DNA from: Xanthocytophaga agilis
Lineage (GTDB): Bacteria > Bacteroidota > Bacteroidia > Cytophagales > 172606-1
Direction: 5' to 3'
Length of the DNA stretch: 64,000 bases
Assembly: GCF_030068605.1 (NCBI RefSeq)
Contig: NZ_JASJOU010000003.1
Location: forward strand, 372,001 to 436,000
A model generated the notes under the pieces. It had not been told where the DNA came from. It did no database searches and saw only the letters and a list, made by a program, of their open reading frames with translations. A program made the translations under genes and the position numbers. Within the stretch, counting starts at the first letter, position 1; each line of letters begins with the position of its first letter. Shown one piece after another: positions 53,976 through 62,998 of the stretch.

Positions 53976-54680
53976 TTATACATCCGTTTCCCGATCCTTA
54001 TTCTTCCATAAACGAAGTTCATCTCCAACTGGACGTTCTATAATACGACTACGTGAACGACGCTGTATAGTTGTGTCACTTTGTGCTGGTTGATCCATGG
54101 TATTATCTGAATCTTCACTGCTATTAATCGTACGGGTTGTGTCTGCAAACGAACCAATTCTATCATCCAGATCACCCCCTACTGGGTCTTGGAATGTTCC
54201 GGTTTTTATACGGTCTTCATTCGCTCTATCTCCATATTGAGTCACAGAATCAGTCACAGTGCCTAGCTGATTTTCAGAACCTGCAGTATCTGTCCGACCG
54301 ATAGTAGTTCCTCCTGTAGTGATGGTATTGGTTACGATAGCCCGTTCATCTACATCTATTGCACCACAATCATCGAGAATATCCGCCACATCTTCAGCCT
54401 GATCTTCAGAAGAAGTATACACAGTTACTATTGATGTATTCTTCGCAACCTCAGAATATTTATAGGCTTCGTCTTTTCCGTTAAACAATGATTTAAAGAA
54501 GTTGCTGACAGTCTCACCGAAACCAGCATTTTCATTTTCACTCCAATCCGAACTACTATTTTGCTCAGATCCATACGAAATATCTATATTATGACGGTCA
54601 AAACCATTTTCAACCAATTCCTCCACGGCATTTTGCGCCTCTGAGGCAGTATCAAAAATGCCAACTACAGTATGTGCCAT
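53976..54680 (-). CDS. general-stress-protein-17M-like protein with short DUF2382-like tail
   Basis: 234 residues, cytoplasmic. The N-terminal about 115 residues (TVVGIFDTASEAQNAVEELV, NTSIVTVYTSSEDQAEDVADIL) match the general stress protein 17M/YflT-like domain. An acidic, Thr/Ser/Asp-rich linker follows. The C-terminal RRSRSRIIERPVGDELRL resembles the start of a DUF2382 motif, but the protein ends about 15 residues later. Related proteins usually carry one or more full DUF2382 repeats, so this copy looks naturally shortened. Its role is probably stress protection; the mechanism is not known. Confidence 0.82.
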   Translation of the reverse strand: MAHTVVGIFDTASEAQNAVEELVENGFDRHNIDISYGSEQNSSSDWSENENAGFGETVSNFFKSLFNGKDEAYKYSEVAKNTSIVTVYTSSEDQAEDVADILDDCGAIDVDERAIVTNTITTGGTTIGRTDTAGSENQLGTVTDSVTQYGDRANEDRIKTGTFQDPVGGDLDDRIGSFADTTRTINSSEDSDNTMDQPAQSDTTIQRRSRSRIIERPVGDELRLWKNKDRETDV

Positions 54681-54938
54681 GTTCTTTAATTTAAGTTTTA
54701 TGTATTCTCAGCATGTAAAAGTATTTTCTTTTACATCTTTGTTGTACAAATAGTATAGAATTACATACCAACTACATAAAACACAGATTATCAAACACTT
54801 AATAAACAAACACAAAATAATATGTCCGAAAGCTTCTACATAGTCAAGGAGATAATTCTACAGCTCCCGTACTAGTTTATATGTCTTAGTTATATTTTAT
54901 GTATTATTGGTTCAAAACAATTTATCTCTATTTTTCCG

Positions 54939-55901
54939 ATGTTTCGCATCTCTATCACTACTCTTCTATTCATCGCCTTATATATTCATAGTTATGGACA
55001 GATTACTGCCTATCAGGTATTTTATGGAGTGACCAATTCGGAACCACAACAAATCATTTTGCGTAAATGGCAACAAAACAATCAGCAAATGTATCTTCTT
55101 CTTAATCCCTATACTCTTGAAACATCTGCCCGACAGTTACCCACCAATACGATTCAGAAAGATTCATGGAATGAGATCGAAAATTTATTTCAGCACACCC
55201 CGTATATAAAAGCCCTTCATCAGGAAAAAGGAAGAGATTCTAATCTCCAGGATGCAGGTATACAACGCACAGATACCACAGAACGTGGATTTAGCCTAAC
55301 GATAGATCTTTGTCCATCTTCCAAGCCTCTTGCCCGTTCATTTTTTGAACAACTCATTACTGCATTTGAACCCGAAGAAAAGCCTATTCCTATCACTATT
55401 ACAATCACAGGTGTATGGATACAAAAACATATGCAGGACTTAGCTTATCTGAAAGATCTTGTGAACAAAGGCGAACTGGATATTACATGGGTTAACCACT
55501 CCTATCATCACTATTATAGTCCTTCCAAACCTCTTCCGGTTAATTTCCTGCTTGCGCCAAATACCAAGATCTCAGATGAAGTGCTCCTAAATGAGCAGTA
55601 TATGCTTGAAAATGGTTTAACCCCTTCCATATTTTTCCGGTTCCCCGGCCTAATCTCTGATAAAGCCATCTTTGATCAGGTACTTGCCTTTGGCTTACTT
55701 CCTATTGGAAGTGATGCATGGCTGGCAAAAAAACAGCAACCCAAACAAGGTAGCCTCGTACTTGTCCATGCCAATGGCAACGAACCTGTGGGGCTGAAAG
55801 ACTTTATACAGATGATTAAACAAAAGTCGAATCTGATCAGAAAGAAAGCATGGCTTATTTATGAACTGCCTATCAGCATAGTAAACTTCGAAGGACGATA
55901 A
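54939..55901 (+). CDS. polysaccharide-deacetylase-like exported protein
   Basis: 320 residues with a signal peptide (LLFIALYIHSYGQ). NodB-type motifs are present in order: TIDLCPSS (catalytic Asp, but Leu instead of the metal-binding second Asp), HSYHH in WVNHSYHHYYSP (H-S-x-x-H, two metal His) and FFRFPGLIS (R-x-P-G). An N-terminal extension of about 120 residues is not recognised. Members remove acetyl groups from glycans with a metal ion; loss of one metal ligand makes activity uncertain. The lipoprotein at 55936 follows after 34 bases. Confidence 0.82.
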   Translation: MFRISITTLLFIALYIHSYGQITAYQVFYGVTNSEPQQIILRKWQQNNQQMYLLLNPYTLETSARQLPTNTIQKDSWNEIENLFQHTPYIKALHQEKGRDSNLQDAGIQRTDTTERGFSLTIDLCPSSKPLARSFFEQLITAFEPEEKPIPITITITGVWIQKHMQDLAYLKDLVNKGELDITWVNHSYHHYYSPSKPLPVNFLLAPNTKISDEVLLNEQYMLENGLTPSIFFRFPGLISDKAIFDQVLAFGLLPIGSDAWLAKKQQPKQGSLVLVHANGNEPVGLKDFIQMIKQKSNLIRKKAWLIYELPISIVNFEGR

Positions 55902-55935
55902 TAATCAATCAATTTTCAAGTTAATATTACCAACA

Positions 55936-56376
55936 ATGAAACTTACGTTTTGTCTTCTGGGAATAGCCTTATCAGGGCTCATAGGCTGTACAAATTCTCA
56001 AACAACCAACACTAATTCAATCAGCAAAGTTGAAATGCATCTTAGTGCTTTTGGAGTAGAATCAGACGACTTTCCTTCAATTGATGTAATCATTGATTTT
56101 CAAAACGATACAAATTCCTGCAAGAAATGGTACTATAATCCAGCATATAAAGACTCTATCTATTCGCTTTCCAGAACTGATATAACAAAAGTACTGGATT
56201 TACTACAGAGTACTGATTTGACGAAATTGAAAGAGGAATACACTGTAGACAAAACTGATCAACCCAGTTCTAAAACTATAATTTATACGAATCAAAGTAC
56301 CTTTACCATAAATGATTATGGGTTGGAAGCAGACCATCCCCTGCAGGCGATTTATAAGATTGTGTATCAATATTAG
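55936..56376 (+). CDS. hypothetical lipoprotein
   Basis: 146 residues. Lipobox GLIGC after a short signal. The mature part has FPSIDVIIDFQNDTNSCKKW and a C-terminal TINDYGLEADHPLQAIYKI, which resembles DUF6438-like small domains, though the match is loose. It lies 34 bases after the deacetylase-like gene and is probably co-transcribed. Its end overlaps the convergent dehydrogenase gene by 4 bases (56373-56376). Function unknown. Confidence 0.7.
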   Translation: MKLTFCLLGIALSGLIGCTNSQTTNTNSISKVEMHLSAFGVESDDFPSIDVIIDFQNDTNSCKKWYYNPAYKDSIYSLSRTDITKVLDLLQSTDLTKLKEEYTVDKTDQPSSKTIIYTNQSTFTINDYGLEADHPLQAIYKIVYQY

Positions 56377-57140
56377 ATAAGTAATCCACCAGAAGCTTCA
56401 ATTCTCTGAGCATTAATCCATTTGGATTCTGGTGTACAGAGAAAGGCGACAATTCCACCAATATCTTCTGCCTGTCCGATACGAGGAATGGCTGTTACAC
56501 TTTTTATGTGTTCCTGCATTTGCACAGAATTCTTTAGCCGTCCTCCACTAAAGTCTGTCGCAATTGCTCCGGGAGCAACTACATTTACATTGATATAACG
56601 AGGTCCTAATTCCTTTGCCAGATATTTGGTAAGCACCTCAATTGCTCCTTTCATACTGGCATAGGTACCTGAACCGGGAAAAGAAACGCGCGTTAAACCC
56701 GTAGAAATATTGACTATACCTCCTTCATCATTCAAAAAAGGAAGTATCTTTTGCGTGAAAAAGAATACACCTTTAAAATGCATATTCATCAGCTCATCAA
56801 AATTTTCCTCTGTTGTATCAGCAAATGAAGGAATGATCAGATTAGCCCCTCCATTATTAATCAGAAAATCCAGCTTCTGTGTATGAAAGACGCTTTCCAG
56901 AATTTCTTTAAGGCTAGTAATGAATGCGGGAAAACTTTTTATATCTCCTACATTTAATTGTAGGGTTGAAGCTTTTTGTCCAAGTTTCTCAATCTCTGCC
57001 ACTACAGCTAAGGCATCTTCTTTTCGGTTATTGTAGGTTAGTATTACATCAATACCTTTCCGGGCAATCTTTATTGCCATGTCTTTTCCCAATCCACGAC
57101 TACCTCCTGTCACCAATGCGATTTTAGTTTTCTGTGTCAT
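56373..57140 (-). CDS. short-chain dehydrogenase/reductase (SDR)
   Basis: 255 residues from ATG 57140 (an upstream ATG at 57227 would add 29 residues without the usual start pattern). The classical SDR motifs are intact: cofactor TGGSRGLG (about 12-19), INNGGA, catalytic Ser in NISTG and Tyr/Lys in TYASMKG (Y-x-x-x-K). The reaction is NAD(P)H-linked oxidation/reduction of a small alcohol or ketone; the substrate is unknown. The AraC regulator at 57242 lies upstream on the same strand, 101 bases from this start, and may control it. Confidence 0.92.
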   Translation of the reverse strand: MTQKTKIALVTGGSRGLGKDMAIKIARKGIDVILTYNNRKEDALAVVAEIEKLGQKASTLQLNVGDIKSFPAFITSLKEILESVFHTQKLDFLINNGGANLIIPSFADTTEENFDELMNMHFKGVFFFTQKILPFLNDEGGIVNISTGLTRVSFPGSGTYASMKGAIEVLTKYLAKELGPRYINVNVVAPGAIATDFSGGRLKNSVQMQEHIKSVTAIPRIGQAEDIGGIVAFLCTPESKWINAQRIEASGGLLI

Positions 57141-57241
57141 ATAGTTTACTATTTGTTTAAATGTATGACACAAAGTTGGCGATAAAAGTAGGTGTGCAGT
57201 TTGCATCAGACAAACCGATATTTGCAAAATTCAAACCTTGG

Positions 57242-58189
57242 TTAATTACGAAAACTTACGGGAGAGAAAGAGGTCTGTTTTCTGAAAAAATTAGAAAAAT
57301 GTGCTACCTCTTCAAAACCCAGGCAATAGGCGATTTCTGAAATGTTCCAGTTAGTCTGACGCAACAACATTTTAGCCTCTTGTGTGATCCGGTTAGTAAT
57401 AATCTCTGTTGTAGTTTTCCCTGTTTGTTCTTTGAGGGCTCTATTAAGGTAGTTTACATGTACAGATAATCGTTCTGCGTAGTCTTTTGCAGTCCGTAAA
57501 CCAATAGTCTGTTTAGGGGATTCAATAGGAAATTGTCGTTCAAGTAATTCTGTAAATAAGGATGAAACTCGCGCAGTTCCATTATGTTTGGTAGTCAATG
57601 CCGTAGCAGGCTGAAGCTTTTGGCCAAAATGGATCAGCTCCAATACATAGTTCCGAAGCAAATCGTATTTATATATATAGTCAGAGGATAGTTCTTCATT
57701 CATTTTCAGAAATACCGCCTCAATCCTATTCATATCTTCATCTGAAAGCGCAAAGACAGGATAGCCTCCTGGTTTAAAAATAGGAAGTTCATCAATAGCT
57801 ACCCCACTCTTGGACTTAATCAGAAAATCTTCTGTAAAAATGCAAAAGTACCCAGATTGCTCCAGATCCTGAGGAAGCCAATGGTAAGGAATCTTTGGAG
57901 TAGCAAATAGCAAAGCACTTTTTTGAATGTCTATAACTTTATCCGCATACTCTGCTCTGTTATGTCCTTTGATGAAGCTTATTTTGTAATAAGCTCTCCT
58001 ATTATAAGGCATTAAGGCCTCACCCGTCTCTTTAAATTTAGTAAAGAAATTTGCTATACTAAATACGTTAAAATGACCTGTTTCTTTTGTGATTCCTTCA
58101 GGCAATAAAGTGTATCGACCCTTTTGTGTTGACTCGGCCAATTCCTTGTAAAAAGTATCAATACTTCTGACTTCCATTTGCTTTATCAT
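57242..58189 (-). CDS. AraC-family transcriptional regulator
   Basis: 315 residues (M5 at 58177 is an alternative start). An N-terminal cupin-like part precedes C-terminal helix-turn-helix motifs: RTAKDYAERLSVHVNYLNRA and WNISEIAYCLGFEEVAHFSN, ending FSPVSFR. This matches the Bacteroidota group of AraC regulators often beside an SDR gene. It lies directly upstream of the SDR at 56373. Confidence 0.92.
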   Translation of the reverse strand: MIKQMEVRSIDTFYKELAESTQKGRYTLLPEGITKETGHFNVFSIANFFTKFKETGEALMPYNRRAYYKISFIKGHNRAEYADKVIDIQKSALLFATPKIPYHWLPQDLEQSGYFCIFTEDFLIKSKSGVAIDELPIFKPGGYPVFALSDEDMNRIEAVFLKMNEELSSDYIYKYDLLRNYVLELIHFGQKLQPATALTTKHNGTARVSSLFTELLERQFPIESPKQTIGLRTAKDYAERLSVHVNYLNRALKEQTGKTTTEIITNRITQEAKMLLRQTNWNISEIAYCLGFEEVAHFSNFFRKQTSFSPVSFRN

Positions 58190-58390
58190 TGCAAAGATTT
58201 ATGCAGTATTTAGAAGGATGAAAGTGAGCCAGTTCTTACAGGCTTTATTTATAAAAATAATCTCTGTAAGATTCATATCCCAAACATTATCAGGAATAAA
58301 GATAGACATTCTCCCGATTTTGTACTAGAGAAAATAGCTCTCCCTGCATGCTTAACAGGTAATTGGAAGAATTAGTGCACTCATTGCGTG

Positions 58391-59236
58391 CTATAACTTT
58401 CTAAATACAGAAGGACGAAGCTGCTGAACAGGCAGATTCATATGGGCCAGTGATTCAGAATGGCCAATGAACAGATACCCACCTTTTACAAGTTTAGAAA
58501 TGAGTTTACTCAATACCATTTCCTGAGTAGGCTTATCAAAATATATTAATACATTACGGCAAAAAATAATATGGAAGTTGCCTAACTTTCTATGATCTTC
58601 CTCCAGAAAATTCAGTTGCTGGAAAGTAACCTTTTCCCGAAGATCAGGTATTATACGAACATCTTGCTGTTCGTGTGATTTATTGCGCAACAGGTATTTT
58701 TTACGTAGGTGAAGAGGAATGTCTGTAATTCTGTCTTCTGTATAAACTGCCCGAATAGCCTTACTAAGGACTTCAGTAGAAAGATCAGTTCCCAGTATAC
58801 GGAATGTGAACGGCACATGATCAACCATATACTCACTCAATGCCATAGCCAGAGAGTAAGGCTCTTCTCCACTGGAACAGCCTGCACTCCAGACATTCAA
58901 TACGTTATGGCTTTGATCAAGTAACTCAGGGAGTACGGTTGACCGAAGGAATTCAAAATGATTGTACTCTCTGAAGAAATCCGTTTTATTGGTAGTGATT
59001 GCATTTACCATATACTGCAGCTCTTCCTGCTTTCCTGCAGCAGTAAATACAAAATCAAAGTAAGTCTTGAAAGAAGATTGACGGGTAATTTTAAGCCGTT
59101 TCTTCAATCTGCTTTCAACCATATTTCTCTTTGCAACAGGCAACTTTATTCCACAGGATTGATAAATGTAAGTGCTGATTCGTTTAAAATCAGCATCAGA
59201 CATTTTAACAGAAGGTTCATCAGTAGCAAACATCAC
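58391..59236 (-). CDS. cheR: CheR chemotaxis protein methyltransferase
   Basis: 281 residues (start at the first of two ATGs, 59236 or 59233). An N-terminal four-helix domain (about 10-85) is followed by the SAM-binding domain with NVWSAGCSSGEEPYSLAMAL (about 115-133), ILGTDLSTEVLSKA, FHIIFCRNVLIYFDK and a C-terminal YLFIGHSESL. It methylates Glu residues of methyl-accepting proteins such as the MCP at 62999. It is the last gene of the operon in view; start and the CheW stop are separated by 2 bases. No CheB methylesterase follows. Confidence 0.95.
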   Translation of the reverse strand: MMFATDEPSVKMSDADFKRISTYIYQSCGIKLPVAKRNMVESRLKKRLKITRQSSFKTYFDFVFTAAGKQEELQYMVNAITTNKTDFFREYNHFEFLRSTVLPELLDQSHNVLNVWSAGCSSGEEPYSLAMALSEYMVDHVPFTFRILGTDLSTEVLSKAIRAVYTEDRITDIPLHLRKKYLLRNKSHEQQDVRIIPDLREKVTFQQLNFLEEDHRKLGNFHIIFCRNVLIYFDKPTQEMVLSKLISKLVKGGYLFIGHSESLAHMNLPVQQLRPSVFRKL

Positions 59237-59238
59237 AT

Positions 59239-59742
59239 TCAGGCACTAGCCACCTCTTCAGAACTATTCAATACGACCAGTTCTTCAGAAGAAAATACTT
59301 TGTCTATATCCAGGAACATAATAAAGTCTTCTCCAACCTTAAAGGTGCCTTTAATAAAGTTGGCATTGTAGCGAACTCCCATAGCAGGCAATGGTTTGAT
59401 CTGCTCCTGTGATGCCTCAAATACTTCTACAACGGAATCTACCAATGCTCCAATTACAATATGCTTTCCGGCCTCTGCATTTTGTGCAATGGTCAATACA
59501 ATAATGCAGCTGTCCTGAGTCTCAGCAACAGGCGTCATGCCAAACTTAACGCGTGTATCAATCACAGGAAGTACGGTTCCTCTTAAATTTGTCACTCCTC
59601 TCATAAATGCAGGAGCATGAGGCACTTTGGTAATTTTACCTACTTCCAACACTTCGTTTACCGTCAATACATTGGCGGCAAATATTTCTTGTCCAAGCTT
59701 AAATGACAAATAGGACTGAATAGATACAGATTCTGTACTCAC
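59239..59742 (-). CDS. cheW: CheW chemotaxis coupling protein
   Basis: 167 residues. The CheW fold is shown by LSFKLGQEIFAANVLTVNEV, VTNLRGTVLPVIDTRVKFGM and IGALVDSVVEVFEAS. It links receptors and the CheA kinase. The spacing to CheA is 12 bases and to CheR 2 bases. The C-terminus extends about 20 residues past the usual end and contains an unconserved VVLNSSEEVASA tail. Confidence 0.95.
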   Translation of the reverse strand: MSTESVSIQSYLSFKLGQEIFAANVLTVNEVLEVGKITKVPHAPAFMRGVTNLRGTVLPVIDTRVKFGMTPVAETQDSCIIVLTIAQNAEAGKHIVIGALVDSVVEVFEASQEQIKPLPAMGVRYNANFIKGTFKVGEDFIMFLDIDKVFSSEELVVLNSSEEVASA

Positions 59743-59754
59743 GTGATTAACTAT

Positions 59755-61872
59755 TTAAATGAAAACTTTATGTAATAGTTGTTTAACAATTTTACCACTG
59801 TCCAGCACCAGAGCTACGGTGCCATCTCCCATAATGGTTGCTCCCAACAAGAGTTCCTGTCCTTTGGATATACCCATAGCTCCCAATGGTTTCAATACCG
59901 ACTGATACTCGCCCACGATCCTGTCTACAATTAAGGCTATTTTCTGACCTTCATAGGTTATAGTAATAATCTGTTCAATAGCAGGAGCCTCTCCACTTAT
60001 AGCAAACTCCTCTCTCAGATAATAGAATGGCACTTGTTCTCCATCTATAATTACAAGATCATTAAATCCTGCATGTATCTCATCATGTCTGATTTCGTAG
60101 CACTTGTCGACAGCAGATAATGGTATAACAAAACAGGTATCATCTGCTTTTACCAGAATACCATCAATGATGGAAAGCGACAAAGGAAGTTTAATAGTCA
60201 TAGTTGTTCCTTTATTCACTTTCGAGTCAATATATATTTCGCCTCTGAGCTCTTCAATTCGCTGCCGGACTACATCCATTCCTACACCCCTACCAGAGAT
60301 TTCACTTACTTTCTGAGCAGTACTGAAACCAGGCAGAAAGATAAGATTGATGGCTTCTTTATCTGTTAATGGAGTAGTCTCATTTAGAATTCCTTTTTCT
60401 ATTGCCTTTTCTCGGATGCGTTTTGGATCTATTCCCTTTCCATCATCTTCAATGACAATTTGTACCATCCCTTCAGAGTAGAAAGCTTTCAGGTGTATTT
60501 TCCCTTGTGCAGACTTTCCATTCCGGATTCGTGTCTCAGCATCTTCAATACCATGATCAATGCTATTGCGAAGCAAATGCAGAATCGGATCACTCAGATT
60601 TTCAATAATACTCTTGTCGACCTCTGTCTCACCTCCTTCTGTGCTAAAAACAATGTTTTTCTGCAGGTCTTTGGAAAGATCTCTTACCAATCGTTGAAAG
60701 CGAGAAAAGATAGTTTCCATTGGTACCAGACATATCTTCAATGAATTATCTCGTAACTGACGCAACAGCTTGTCAAAGTTTTCAGCAATGGATGTTAGTT
60801 CTGCAGAGTTGTTCTTCTCTGCAAACAATGTTAGTCTTGCCTGCATTGTAATCAATTCACTGACTACATTCATCATTTCATCTAGCTTGCGTGATGCAAC
60901 ACGAATACTAGTAAGCGAGTTATTTTTAGAAGAAGCAATCTTAGATAAAGATACTTTAGGTTCATCTTCCACTACTACTTCTTTTTTGGCTTCTGCCTTC
61001 TCTTCTTTACGAGCAGGTTCTTTAGACGCACTGTGCAGATATGCAGTAATACTACCTAATGAAATACCTTCTGTGACAACAGAAAGTTCTTTCATCTTCT
61101 GAATAAACGCATTATCCTGCAACAAAGGCTTATCTGCGATCTTATGAATCTTCAGAGTACAAGCATCTTCGGCAAACAGAAAGACCTCTGCAATCGTACT
61201 TTTTTCCTCAGATGTACTCAAAAAGATATCCCAGGACAAATAACAGCTCTCTTCCTGAATCTGTAATAAGTCAGGAACATTCTTATTACGCAAAAATACT
61301 TTGCACTCTCCCAATGCATACACGTCATCAATCATATACAAAGGATTGACACCTGTTGTAAGGAGATGTCCAGCAGGAATAAACTGTATATAATAGGTAA
61401 CTATTTTCTTTTCATCTAATACAATTTCAGCATCCTCTGCTGAGACAGATATGTCATTTGCTGTTTCGGCTATAGCAGAATGATTACGTTCCAATATATC
61501 AACCTTCCTTTTTATACTAAAAAGCAGGGTCTCATATTTAAGTTTATATTCTTCCGTAGGAAGCTCATTGTTTGTATCTACCAGGATCTTTATAAAATCA
61601 ATCGAGGCAAATGTAAGACTCAGAATTTCCTCTGAAAGAGCAGTTTTCTGCTCTCTGATAAATTCATAAATAGTTTCCAGATCATGTGTAAGGTTACCAA
61701 TCTTATCAAATCCAAACATAGCACTGGTTCCTTTCAGTGTATGCATAATCCGAAATACCTTCTCAATCAGTTTCTGGTTTTCAGGATTTTTTTCAAGCTC
61801 CAGCAGAGCATTTTCCAGATCAGCAACAAATTCTGTTACCTCCTCCAGAAACTTTTCATGTAGTGAATCCAT
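59755..61872 (-). CDS. cheA: CheA chemotaxis histidine kinase
   Basis: 705 residues. An N-terminal Hpt domain has phospho-acceptor His44 in IMHTLKGTSAMFGF. A middle region (about 130-300) may hold CheY/CheB-binding parts. A dimerisation domain follows (about 320-385), then an ATPase domain with N-box HLLRNSIDHGIED, G1 DDGKGID, G2 SGRGVGMDVV, and a C-terminal CheW-like regulatory domain (about 565-700). It phosphorylates the CheY proteins at 61885 and 62265. Gene order and tight spacing place it in one operon with them. Confidence 0.96.
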   Translation of the reverse strand: MDSLHEKFLEEVTEFVADLENALLELEKNPENQKLIEKVFRIMHTLKGTSAMFGFDKIGNLTHDLETIYEFIREQKTALSEEILSLTFASIDFIKILVDTNNELPTEEYKLKYETLLFSIKRKVDILERNHSAIAETANDISVSAEDAEIVLDEKKIVTYYIQFIPAGHLLTTGVNPLYMIDDVYALGECKVFLRNKNVPDLLQIQEESCYLSWDIFLSTSEEKSTIAEVFLFAEDACTLKIHKIADKPLLQDNAFIQKMKELSVVTEGISLGSITAYLHSASKEPARKEEKAEAKKEVVVEDEPKVSLSKIASSKNNSLTSIRVASRKLDEMMNVVSELITMQARLTLFAEKNNSAELTSIAENFDKLLRQLRDNSLKICLVPMETIFSRFQRLVRDLSKDLQKNIVFSTEGGETEVDKSIIENLSDPILHLLRNSIDHGIEDAETRIRNGKSAQGKIHLKAFYSEGMVQIVIEDDGKGIDPKRIREKAIEKGILNETTPLTDKEAINLIFLPGFSTAQKVSEISGRGVGMDVVRQRIEELRGEIYIDSKVNKGTTMTIKLPLSLSIIDGILVKADDTCFVIPLSAVDKCYEIRHDEIHAGFNDLVIIDGEQVPFYYLREEFAISGEAPAIEQIITITYEGQKIALIVDRIVGEYQSVLKPLGAMGISKGQELLLGATIMGDGTVALVLDSGKIVKQLLHKVFI

Positions 61873-61884
61873 ACAAAAGCTGCG

Positions 61885-62244
61885 TTATCTGACTATTTTC
61901 CGTACGTTTGCCAACAATGCCTCTACCTGGAAAGGTTTTTGCATAAAGGAGGTAACTCCTGCTTCTTTTGCCTGCTCCTGTTGATTAGATTTGGTAGTCA
62001 ACAGAATCACCGGCGTAAATTTATATTCTGTATTTGCCCGAATCGCCTTCACTAAGCTAATCCCATCCATGTTAGGCATATTCAAATCTGTGATTACCAG
62101 GTCTATATCACGTCCATCAAAGTGTGTCAGAGCTTCCTGCCCGTCACCACTTTTCAAAACCTGATAGCCTGCCTTTTCAAGAGACTTCTCCAGTATATTC
62201 AATGAACTTTCAAAATCATCTACTATGAGTATAGTTTTTCCCAT
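61885..62244 (-). CDS. CheY-like response regulator
   Basis: 119 residues, a lone receiver domain. Acidic VDDFE, phospho-acceptor Asp53 in ITDLNMPNMD, LLTTKSN (Thr/Lys-side of the switch) and Lys in MQKPFQVE are all present. It is next to CheA (12 bases). Which of the two CheY-like proteins binds the motility machinery and which acts as a phosphate sink cannot be told from sequence. Confidence 0.95.
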   Translation of the reverse strand: MGKTILIVDDFESSLNILEKSLEKAGYQVLKSGDGQEALTHFDGRDIDLVITDLNMPNMDGISLVKAIRANTEYKFTPVILLTTKSNQQEQAKEAGVTSFMQKPFQVEALLANVRKIVR

Positions 62245-62264
62245 GTTATACTAAGGACAGTTAA

Positions 62265-62627
62265 TTATCGTATCAATTTTTTTATAGTTCCAAGGAGTTC
62301 GTCCTTTTGAAAAGGCTTGGCAATTGCTCCAGTAGCCCCAGCCTCTCTGGCTTTTTTCTTTATAGCTTCTGCTTCTGTTGTAAAAAGCACAATAGGAATA
62401 TATTTATAATCTTCTCTTGTACGAACTTCTCGGATAAAAGCAATGCCGTTCATATTAGGCATATTCAGATCCGTGATTATTAAATCTATGTTTGTACCAT
62501 CCAGGTATTTGAGTGCATCTGCACCATCTACCCCAGCTAATACATGATATCCTTCCCCTTGAAGGGTTAACTGAACAAGTGAACGTATACTTCCTGTATC
62601 CTCAACCAGTAGAATTGTTTTTTTCAT
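62265..62627 (-). CDS. CheY-like response regulator
   Basis: 120 residues, a lone receiver domain with VEDTG, phospho-acceptor Asp53 in ITDLNMPNMN, LFTTEAEA and Lys in AKPFQKDE. It is 20 bases upstream of the other receiver gene, with which it shares the IITDLNMPNM core, and so probably arose by duplication. Confidence 0.95.
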   Translation of the reverse strand: MKKTILLVEDTGSIRSLVQLTLQGEGYHVLAGVDGADALKYLDGTNIDLIITDLNMPNMNGIAFIREVRTREDYKYIPIVLFTTEAEAIKKKAREAGATGAIAKPFQKDELLGTIKKLIR

Positions 62628-62667
62628 GTCACACTATATAGTATCTAAAATTACAGGGTTTAATAGA

Positions 62668-62958
62668 TTACAGTGCCAGCCCAGCCCGAACCAATAAAGT
62701 TTGAATATCATCTGATAATGTTATATTCCATTGTATCGCCGGATTCGAGCTTTTGGCAGCCATGATAATCTGAATGACTGATACATCCAATGAATTAACT
62801 TCTGATAGTAGAACAGACAAATGCTTATACTTATCTTGTGCTTCAATTAATGCCTGTTTCACTGTAGTTGCATTTCGTAATGTGAGATTACCACTGATAG
62901 TAAGTTGAGCTACTCCTTCAGCCTGATCATTACAAATAATATCGACACCCTTACTCAT
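62668..62958 (-). CDS. STAS-domain protein in the chemotaxis operon
   Basis: 96 residues. The STAS fold is visible: AEGVAQLTISGNLTLRNATT followed by SEVNSLDVSVIQIIMAAKSS, an anti-sigma-factor-antagonist-like core. The usual phosphorylated Ser position (D-S/T-S/A-G) reads as LDVSV here, so regulation by phosphorylation is uncertain. STAS proteins inside chemotaxis operons are known in other bacteria but their role there is not settled. Confidence 0.85.
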   Translation of the reverse strand: MSKGVDIICNDQAEGVAQLTISGNLTLRNATTVKQALIEAQDKYKHLSVLLSEVNSLDVSVIQIIMAAKSSNPAIQWNITLSDDIQTLLVRAGLAL

Positions 62959-62998
62959 AATCTGTTTAAGTAGGTAGTTGTTTTAAAATAAGAACTTA

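Noticed and set aside
57141-57227. N-terminal extension of the SDR from an upstream ATG
   Set aside because: The extra residues lack the usual SDR start; ATG 57140 is followed at once by the Rossmann strand and TGGSRGLG motif.
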